A stretch of 35,589 nucleotides of DNA from NCBI GenBank assembly GCA_002402325.1, contig DHFQ01000162.1:1-35589 (forward strand), in the 5' to 3' direction. Position numbers and translations under genes: made by a program. Within the stretch, counting starts at the first letter, position 1. Each line of letters opens with the position of its first letter. The DNA is from Candidatus Aminicenantes bacterium UBA4820. GTDB taxonomy: Bacteria; Acidobacteriota; UBA4820. Below the pieces are notes generated by a model. The model did no database searches, had not been told where the DNA came from, and worked only from the letters and a program-made list of their open reading frames with translations. Positions 8,127 to 14,524 of this stretch are shown in pieces.

Positions 8127-10170
8127 TCTTCTTTTTTTTATTTTTTTTTCTCTTTCAATTCAGCCTATTGAGCAAGAGGTCGATCTTGTAACTATTGCAA
8201 AAATGCCTCTTGTTCAAAGGATTGAAATCCTGCGCAAGATTATCATAGAAGGTAAAGGTAACTATTCTTCCAAACTTCTTCTTTCAAAAAGTTTGATAGA
8301 GAACAAGAACTACTCTCAAGCTGAAGAGATTCTTGAAGATGAAGAAATATCAAGATCACCCCTATTTGAATATGGAATCCACTTTCTTATAAAGGCTAAA
8401 ACCTCAAAAAATCAAAACTACTTTCCTGAAGACCTCTACATCAAACTCGCTTCAGTAATAAATGAGCCTTCATTTAAAGAAGAAAGTTTAAATGAACTTT
8501 CAAATTACTATATTAAAATTAAAGATTACAGGAATGCCATTTTTTATTTAAAAGAACTGCAGGCTCAAAATTTAGACGACCCTGAGATTTTATCAAGGAT
8601 TGTTCGCTGTTTAATGGAATTGCAAGATGAGGCTTCTGCCTTTGAAGATTTTAAGACTCTTTACATCTATTTCCCTTTAAACAAGGATTTCTTATCTCTT
8701 TGTAAAGATTATCCATCATTGTTAAAAAAAGTAAATGGGTTAAAGGTTGAAGAAAAAATTAAAAGACTCTATAAACTTGAAGAAACGATGGGCTATTTTA
8801 GCCTTGAAAAAGAATTTAACAGTTTAAAACCATTTCTGAAAGATGATGAAAAGGTCTTCTTTACTTCATCCCTCCTTGTCTCAAAAAAATCTCTTTTTGA
8901 TGCCCAGAAAGGTTATCTCTCAATAAACCCTTCCTCTTCTCTTTATAAAATAGCCTTGTTAAGAGCCTCAAAAAGTGTAAAGTCGTTTTCTAAAGAAACA
9001 TTAGAAATTGAAAAGAAGTTAGTCTTGCTTCAAGATTGCATAGAAAAGCAAAAAGGGTTGAAATCCCTTTTTGCCTTCTACAATAAATCAAATCTTCAGA
9101 AAGATTGCTTGAGGGTTGCTTTCGAACTTCTGCCCTTTCTGGATGATGATGCTTCTGAATACATTTATAAGAGTGCCTATTCATCCTTGCTTGAAGGCAA
9201 AAAAAGAGATTGTCTTTCACTGCTAAAGAAGTTAAGAGAACTCCTTCCCATTGATAACGATTACCATCAGTCCGCTCTATTTTCTTTAATAAGGCTCAAG
9301 GCTCTTGATAAAAAAGAGGAAGAAAAGGGAATCAAGGAGTTACTTTCTTCATCAAAATATGGCTACTATGGATACAGGCTAAGAAACGGAGCATTTCCCG
9401 AATGCAACGCCAATTCTGAACTTCTCCCTCCCTACCTTTCTCCAGAACTTTACAAAGGCAGAGTCCTTAAATCCTCTCTACTTCTTGAAAGTGGACTTTT
9501 TGATGAATCAATTTTTGAACTTAAAAAGACAATAAAAAATAATGAAAGCAACGAACTATTATGGCTTCTTTCGCTAACCGCATCAAGGGCTCAATGTTAT
9601 CCAGAATCTGTCAGGGCTGTTAGAAAAATTTATAAAACTGCCTTTTCAGAAGATGGTGATAAAATTCCAAAACAAGTGTGGATGATGATTTACCCACTTC
9701 CGTTTAAGGAGAGTTTTAAAAAGGTTGCCAAAAACAACGACATTTTGCCCGTTGTGCTTTATTCAATTGCTCGACAGGAAAGCCTTTTTGATAAAAATGC
9801 AATTTCAAGGGCAAATGCCCTCGGGATTGTTCAACTTCTTCCTTCAACTGCAAGGATGGTCGCAAAGCAAAATTCAATTCCTTTTTACTCAAAAGACGCT
9901 TTGTTTGATCCTGAATTTAATCTTGACCTCGGGGCAAAATATTTTCTTTCAATGAATAAAAGGTTTGATCAAAAACTTTATCTTTCACTTGCATCATACA
10001 ACGCAGGACCGGGAAATGTAAGCAAATGGTTACAAAGACAAAATAACCCTCAAGATGAAGAGTTGTTCATTGAATCAATTCCCTTTAAAGAAACAAGATC
10101 CTATGTTAAAAGAATTATTAACAACATATATGAATATAGAAGGATTTATCCTGAAATCGAAAAAAATTAG
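8095..10170 (+). CDS. Soluble lytic murein transglycosylase (Slt70-like, GH23)
   Basis: This is a periplasmic enzyme that cleaves peptidoglycan glycan strands to form 1,6-anhydroMurNAc ends. The GTG at 8095 gives a classical signal peptide (MKGTKRFSAISLLFFIFFSL), whereas the ATG at 8023 would add 24 unlikely residues and overlap the preceding gene by 104 nt. No clear Shine-Dalgarno precedes the GTG, so the start is uncertain. The long middle part (about 30-520) is helical and TPR-like, as in the Slt70 superhelix. The C-terminal catalytic domain has SIARQESLFD with the catalytic Glu at about 562 (GTG numbering), followed by ANALGIVQLLPSTA and SLASYNAGPGNVSKW, the GH23 signatures. The gene overlaps the GAF-like gene by 32 nt. 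Confidence 0.92.
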   Translation: MKGTKRFSAISLLFFIFFSLSIQPIEQEVDLVTIAKMPLVQRIEILRKIIIEGKGNYSSKLLLSKSLIENKNYSQAEEILEDEEISRSPLFEYGIHFLIKAKTSKNQNYFPEDLYIKLASVINEPSFKEESLNELSNYYIKIKDYRNAIFYLKELQAQNLDDPEILSRIVRCLMELQDEASAFEDFKTLYIYFPLNKDFLSLCKDYPSLLKKVNGLKVEEKIKRLYKLEETMGYFSLEKEFNSLKPFLKDDEKVFFTSSLLVSKKSLFDAQKGYLSINPSSSLYKIALLRASKSVKSFSKETLEIEKKLVLLQDCIEKQKGLKSLFAFYNKSNLQKDCLRVAFELLPFLDDDASEYIYKSAYSSLLEGKKRDCLSLLKKLRELLPIDNDYHQSALFSLIRLKALDKKEEEKGIKELLSSSKYGYYGYRLRNGAFPECNANSELLPPYLSPELYKGRVLKSSLLLESGLFDESIFELKKTIKNNESNELLWLLSLTASRAQCYPESVRAVRKIYKTAFSEDGDKIPKQVWMMIYPLPFKESFKKVAKNNDILPVVLYSIARQESLFDKNAISRANALGIVQLLPSTARMVAKQNSIPFYSKDALFDPEFNLDLGAKYFLSMNKRFDQKLYLSLASYNAGPGNVSKWLQRQNNPQDEELFIESIPFKETRSYVKRIINNIYEYRRIYPEIEKN

Positions 10171-10216
10171 ACATTTACTGCAATTTTTGATAGATTAGTT
10201 TTTGGAGGACATTTTA

Positions 10217-10834
10217 ATGCGATTTTTTGCTATTCCAAAAGAGGAAAAATTTTTTGAGATGTTTATGCAATCTTCATCTGTTGTCCTTGAAGGTGCAAAA
10301 GTTTTTAAAGAGATTATGGATGACTTCACAGATCTTGAGGAAAAGGTAAAAAAACTCTCCCAGATAGAAAAAGAGGGGGATTCAAACACTCACGGAATAG
10401 TTGATGCACTCAACAGGTCTTTTATAACTCCAATTGATAGGGAGGATATTTATAAACTCAATTCAATTCTTGATGACATCCTTGATTACATTGAAGCGTG
10501 CGCAGTAAGGCTTCTCCTATTTAAGATAAAAAAGGTGAATGCGGGGATGAAACGATTTGCCAACTTAATTTATCAAGCGGTTGAGGAGTTGCATCAGGCT
10601 ATTTCATATTTCCCGAAACATCAAAAGATATTGGACATTGTAAGAGATATTAAAGATTTAGAAAGCGAAGGAGATACACTCTCACACAAACTTATCGCCC
10701 AACTTTTTGAGGAAGAAAAAGACCTGTTTGAACTAATTAAGTTAAAAGAAATTTATGGAAGGCTTGAATCTACTCTCGACAGGTGTCAGGATCTCGCCTG
10801 CCTTCTGGAGGCAATCATCGTAAAAAATGGATAA
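10217..10834 (+). CDS. DUF47/PhoU-like family protein
   Basis: I chose the ATG at 10217 because GGAGG at 10204-10208 is a correctly spaced Shine-Dalgarno. The upstream TTG at 10202 lies within this site. The 205-residue, wholly helical protein matches the DUF47 (TIGR00153, PhoU-like) pattern, with FFEMFMQSSSVVLEGAKVF, LSQIEKEGDSNTHGIVDALNRSF (split over two helices), FITPIDREDIYKLNSILDDILDYIE and a repeat of the acidic E-x-E-G-D motif as LESEGDTLSHKL. Such proteins form metal-binding four-helix bundles and are usually paired with a Pit-type phosphate transporter as a regulatory accessory. No Pit gene follows here. The next gene overlaps it by 8 nt and encodes an unrelated polytopic protein. 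Confidence 0.92.
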   Translation: MRFFAIPKEEKFFEMFMQSSSVVLEGAKVFKEIMDDFTDLEEKVKKLSQIEKEGDSNTHGIVDALNRSFITPIDREDIYKLNSILDDILDYIEACAVRLLLFKIKKVNAGMKRFANLIYQAVEELHQAISYFPKHQKILDIVRDIKDLESEGDTLSHKLIAQLFEEEKDLFELIKLKEIYGRLESTLDRCQDLACLLEAIIVKNG

Positions 10835-11816
10835 AACAAAGATTTCTCTCGATTTCGCACTGAAAGATGGGTTCAAAAGGATGAAGAGGATTCTCTTTGA
10901 ACCATTTGAGATTGCAAAATGGCTTATAATCGGTTTTGCGGTATTCCTTTATTCACTGGGGCAGAATATGGGTGGTTTTAACTACGGTTTCCGCTCACCT
11001 ATGAGTAACAATCCTCAAATTCAAAAAGACTTTGGTTCATTAAGAGATTTTTTGGGTAACAATACCTTACCTTTTATCTTGATTTTGATAGGTGGATTCT
11101 TAATACTTTTTGCATTGATGCTTCTTGTTGTCTGGCTCTCAAGTAGAGGAAAGTTTCTCGTGCTTCATAATTTAATTGAAAACAAAAGTGAGATTAAAAA
11201 TCCATGGAAAAATTTTGGACATCTTGGAGACAGGTTGTTTTTTTTCAGAATTATTTTTTACATTTTGACTTTTTTGATTGTTTTATTACTCTTGACTCCT
11301 TTTTTCATTTTCCTTTTTAAGACCATTAAAAATAATTCGTTTTCAGTTTCATTCTACATAGTTTTCGCCTTGACAATTTTAATGGTAATCCTCTTCTCTT
11401 TGATCATTGCAATCATTAACGCAGTGCTTCTTGATTTTGTAGCACCGATTATGTTCAAGAGAGAGGTTTCAGCACTTTCAAGCTTTAAGATTTTTTTAAC
11501 CGAACTTTTAAAAGGGAACTTTGTATCTTTTATTCTCTTTTATCTCATAAAATGGGGGCTTGCAATATGCTGTGGATTTATAATTTTAATTGTCTCTTGC
11601 TGCACTTGTTGTATTGCAGCACTTCCTTACATAAGTTCAGTTGTCTTCCTTCCAATTTTTCTTTTCTTTGAATGCTATACTTTGTCGTTCCTCTCGCAGT
11701 TTGGCGCCGATTGGAACCTTTACAGATGGAACTTAGAAAATATTAAAGAAGAAGAGATTCCCCCTTCGGCTGAACCTATTGAGGAGATCAAACCTCTTCC
11801 AGAAAAAGAAGAGTAG
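10827..11816 (+). CDS. Polytopic inner-membrane protein of unknown function
   Basis: This 329-residue protein has about six hydrophobic segments, near 29-46, 81-104, 140-164, 175-203, 231-263 and 265-288. It begins with an amphipathic segment (DFALKDGFKRMKRILFEPF) and ends in an acidic, proline-rich cytoplasmic tail. A motif W-L-S-S-R-G-K-F follows TM2. The fifth segment has three adjacent cysteine pairs (248-249, 258-259, 261-262). I recognise only a general resemblance to uncharacterised DUF-type membrane proteins with an internal repeat. It starts inside the DUF47 gene (8-nt overlap), so the two are translationally coupled and may act together, but transport activity is not shown by the sequence. 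It ends 2 nt from the end of the convergent glnS. Confidence 0.75.
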   Translation: MDKTKISLDFALKDGFKRMKRILFEPFEIAKWLIIGFAVFLYSLGQNMGGFNYGFRSPMSNNPQIQKDFGSLRDFLGNNTLPFILILIGGFLILFALMLLVVWLSSRGKFLVLHNLIENKSEIKNPWKNFGHLGDRLFFFRIIFYILTFLIVLLLLTPFFIFLFKTIKNNSFSVSFYIVFALTILMVILFSLIIAIINAVLLDFVAPIMFKREVSALSSFKIFLTELLKGNFVSFILFYLIKWGLAICCGFIILIVSCCTCCIAALPYISSVVFLPIFLFFECYTLSFLSQFGADWNLYRWNLENIKEEEIPPSAEPIEEIKPLPEKEE

Positions 11817-11818
11817 AT

Positions 11819-13504
11819 TCATACCTTTTTCTTTATCTTTGCCCAGTTATCTTTTAAAGTTACTGATCGATTGAAGATGAGATTTTCTTTATTAGAATCC
11901 TTATCAAGTATAAAATATCCAACCCTTTCAAATTGATACAACTCTCCCGGTTTTGAATGTATTAAAGAGGGTTCAATTTTACAATTTTTTAGAACGACTA
12001 ACGATTCAGGATTTAGATAATCAAGGAAATCTTTTCCCTCTTCAACCTGTTCAGGATTCTCCTTGAGAAATAAACGATCGTATAACCTTATCTCAGCATC
12101 TAATGCATCTTCACAATTAACCCATTGAATGGTAACTTTAGGAGACCTTCCATCTTTGGACCAGCCTCCCCTCGTCTCGGGGTCAATTTTTCCAATAATT
12201 TCTATAACCTCTCCTTTATCATCAACCTTATAATCTGTGCAGGTAAAATAGTAGGCGTTTCTCAATCTAACTTCTCTTCCTGAAGCCAATCTAAAAAATT
12301 TAGGTGGAGGATCGATGGCAAAATCATCTCTATCAATGTAAATATTTTTTGAGAATTTTACCATTCTTTTCCCGTAGGATTCATCTTCAGGATTGTTTGA
12401 AACTTCAAGTTCCTCACTTTTTTCATCAGGATAGTTCTCAATTACAACTTTAACAGGCTTTAAAACAGCCATCCTTCTTTGCGCCCTTTTATTCAGGTCA
12501 TCCCTTAAACAATCTTCAAGAAATGCAATGTCCACAACTGAGTTTGCTTTGGCAACTCCAACCTGTTCACAAAATTTTCTTATAGCTTGAGGAGTATAAC
12601 CTCTCCTCCTGTAACCTGCAAGGGTTGGCATTCTTGGGTCATCCCAACCGGATACAATTCCCTTTGTTACAAGAGTGAGAAGTTTTCTTTTAGATAAAAC
12701 TGTGTAATTAAGGTTCAACCTTGCAAACTCGTATTGATGAGGTTTGTGTATGAGAGGAAGGTTGTCTATGAACCAGTCGTACAAAGGTCTGTGATCTTCA
12801 AATTCAAGAGTGCATATTGAATGGGTAATTCCTTCAATTGCATCCGATTGGCCATGCGCATAATCATAAGTTGGATAGATACACCATTTGTCGCCAGTCC
12901 TGTGATGAGTTGCCCTTAATATTCTATACATTATTGGGTCTCTCATATTGAGGTTTGGATGGGACATATCAATTTTAGCCCTTAAAGTTCTCGCTCCATC
13001 AGGAAATTCTCCATTTTTCATCTTTTCAAACAGTTCTAAATTTTCTTCAACGCTCCTTTTTCTGTAAGGGCTTTCTTTACCGGGCTTTGTCAAAGTTCCC
13101 CTGTATTCTCTTACCTCATCTGCTGTTAAATCGCAGACATAAGCTTTTCCTTGTTTTATCAAATAAATAGCCCATTCATAGAGTTGTTCAAAATAGTTAC
13201 TTGCAAAAAAAAGGTTTTCTCCCCAACTGAAGCCGAGCCATTTTATATCTTCCATTATTGAATCAACATATTCCTGCTCTTCTTTAGAGGGATTTGTATC
13301 GTCGAATCTCAAATGACATTTCCCTTCAAACTCAGACGCAAGGCCAAAATTGATATTAATAGACTTTGCGTGACCAATGTGAAGATAGCCATTTGGTTCG
13401 GGTGGAAATCTTGTTACAACTTTTTCAATCTTACCATCCTCAAGGTCCTTCTTAATTATATCCCTTATGAAGTTAGAACTCCTCTTTTTTTCTTCTGCTT
13501 CCAT
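11819..13504 (-). CDS. glnS: Glutaminyl-tRNA synthetase
   Basis: This class I aminoacyl-tRNA synthetase charges tRNA-Gln directly in the cytoplasm. The 561 residues fit the bacterial GlnRS length. Visible are the HIGH signature in PPEPNGYLHIGHAKS (about 36-47), the KMSKS-equivalent VLSKR (269-273), and the GlnRS-specific segments YDYAHGQSDAIEGITHS and GYRRRGYTPQAIR. The C-terminal anticodon-binding beta barrels follow from about 335. The ATG at 13504 is preferred because GGAGG lies 6 nt upstream. A TTG 12 nt further up falls inside that site. The gene is monocistronic, with its own extended -10 promoter divergent from the next gene. Having GlnRS suggests Gln-tRNA need not be made by GatCAB transamidation, though that cannot be checked here. 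Confidence 0.97.
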   Translation of the reverse strand: MEAEEKKRSSNFIRDIIKKDLEDGKIEKVVTRFPPEPNGYLHIGHAKSININFGLASEFEGKCHLRFDDTNPSKEEQEYVDSIMEDIKWLGFSWGENLFFASNYFEQLYEWAIYLIKQGKAYVCDLTADEVREYRGTLTKPGKESPYRKRSVEENLELFEKMKNGEFPDGARTLRAKIDMSHPNLNMRDPIMYRILRATHHRTGDKWCIYPTYDYAHGQSDAIEGITHSICTLEFEDHRPLYDWFIDNLPLIHKPHQYEFARLNLNYTVLSKRKLLTLVTKGIVSGWDDPRMPTLAGYRRRGYTPQAIRKFCEQVGVAKANSVVDIAFLEDCLRDDLNKRAQRRMAVLKPVKVVIENYPDEKSEELEVSNNPEDESYGKRMVKFSKNIYIDRDDFAIDPPPKFFRLASGREVRLRNAYYFTCTDYKVDDKGEVIEIIGKIDPETRGGWSKDGRSPKVTIQWVNCEDALDAEIRLYDRLFLKENPEQVEEGKDFLDYLNPESLVVLKNCKIEPSLIHSKPGELYQFERVGYFILDKDSNKENLIFNRSVTLKDNWAKIKKKV

Positions 13505-13523
13505 AAATTCCTCCAAAAAAAGT

Positions 13524-13532
13524 ATTTTATCA
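13524..13532 (-). promoter_or_regulatory. Extended -10 promoter for glnS
   Basis: On the minus strand TGATAAAAT gives a TGn extension plus TAAAAT (13524-13529), a five-of-six match to the sigma70 -10. No good -35 lies 16-18 nt upstream, as is usual for extended -10 promoters. The leader to the glnS ATG is short, about 13 nt, and contains the Shine-Dalgarno. Confidence 0.45.
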
Positions 13533-13547
13533 TAAATATTTGACTAA

Positions 13548-13580
13548 TTTGTCCTTTTTTGTGATATACTAATATAGTTT
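13548..13580 (+). promoter_or_regulatory. Twin promoter A with tandem 8-bp repeat
   Basis: TGATATACT gives an extended -10 (TATACT, 13565-13570). A TTGACT at 13540-13545 is a possible -35 at a long 19-nt spacing. Two tandem octamers, GATATACT (13563-13570) and AATATAGT (13571-13578), overlap the -10 and the start region. About 26 of the 33 bases match the element at 14456-14488, which precedes the next gene, so both genes probably share a regulator or sigma factor. Confidence 0.55.
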
Positions 13581-13604
13581 TTAGAATGTTTAGAGGGACG
13601 ATTT

Positions 13605-14447
13605 ATGACAAAGGAAATTAAGTTATCGAGAGAAGAGTTCAACCAACTCGCAGAAGAAAACGCAAATTTACTAAAAAAAAGAATTTCTTCACTTTCACAA
13701 TTGTTTACAAAGAAAAATCTTCAACCAGAGTATTTCTGGCAACAAAGTAAGGAAATCCATTTACTATTTAAAAAGATCACTCCTCTTCATAATGCAGACA
13801 GGATTCATCTCTGGAAACTTTTTGAGGGGGTTAGAGAAGAGGCGAGAGAAAAGTTTAAAAAAAATAAAATTTATCAAACGGTGATTGAAAAAAGGTTTGA
13901 GATTGAAATCCACTCTTTGATTGATGAACTTAATACTCTTTTAAAAAGTAATGCCGCCAAACCTTTTGAAGTTGAATATGTCCTTTTCCTTTCTCAACAA
14001 CTTAACTCTTTTCTTAAAGGAGATTTTTCAAATTTGCCCGATTCCCCCGAACTTGCTTTCGTTTTAGCAAGGGCAAGAGGAAAAAAACTTCTGAATAAGA
14101 GTTTAATTGGAAAAGTTGAAAGATGTTTAATTAAATGTAAAACCTTTTTAGAAACTGCCTCAAATCAGAAATTCTGTGAGGTCTTGGAATCAATTCAATC
14201 TCTTTCAAAACCAGAGACTCCGCAAACAACGTCAAAAGGGTTAATAAGAAAAATAAGGAAAGAGATTTCGCATCCCATTTTAACTAAAAACCAAAAGGAG
14301 AAACTAAAAAAGGAGATAGGGATAAAAGCATTCAAAGAGAGAAACGAAAAAACAGCGGATACTCATAAGAAACAAAATCTCTCCACAATGGATGAAGTAA
14401 ATTTTATTATTGAGGATTTAAAAGAAAAGTTTTTGAATGATAATTAA
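13605..14447 (+). CDS. Hypothetical helical protein
   Basis: This 280-residue protein is predicted to be cytoplasmic. It is rich in Lys and Glu, with no signal peptide or membrane segment, and is almost entirely helical by its residue pattern. A segment ADRIHLWKLFEGVREEAREKF (split by helix register) vaguely recalls the LWxxFxxxR pattern of DUF349-type helical bundles, but I would not assign it. The N-terminus has EEFNQLAEENANLLKKRISSLSQLF, a likely coiled coil. The last about 70 residues are very basic and probably disordered, ending in an acidic DEVNFIIEDLKEKFLNDN. The start has an AGAGGGA Shine-Dalgarno at 13592-13598. Its promoter is nearly a copy of the one in front of the following c-di-GMP gene, so co-regulation is likely. 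Confidence 0.65.
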   Translation: MTKEIKLSREEFNQLAEENANLLKKRISSLSQLFTKKNLQPEYFWQQSKEIHLLFKKITPLHNADRIHLWKLFEGVREEAREKFKKNKIYQTVIEKRFEIEIHSLIDELNTLLKSNAAKPFEVEYVLFLSQQLNSFLKGDFSNLPDSPELAFVLARARGKKLLNKSLIGKVERCLIKCKTFLETASNQKFCEVLESIQSLSKPETPQTTSKGLIRKIRKEISHPILTKNQKEKLKKEIGIKAFKERNEKTADTHKKQNLSTMDEVNFIIEDLKEKFLNDN

Positions 14448-14455
14448 ATTTGAAT

Positions 14456-14488
14456 ATTGTCTTATTTTGTGATATGCTGATATGGTTG
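14456..14488 (+). promoter_or_regulatory. Twin promoter B with tandem 8-bp repeat
   Basis: TGATATGCT gives an extended -10 (TATGCT, 14473-14478). TTGAAT at 14450-14455 is a possible -35 at 17 nt. Tandem octamers GATATGCT (14471-14478) and GATATGGT (14479-14486) parallel those at 13563-13578. The preceding TTGTC and TTTTGTGATAT blocks are also shared. It lies in the 77-nt gap before the GGDEF-EAL gene. Confidence 0.55.
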
Positions 14489-14524
14489 ATTGATTTGTGA
14501 AGTTTTCTGAAAGGGCTTAGGACT

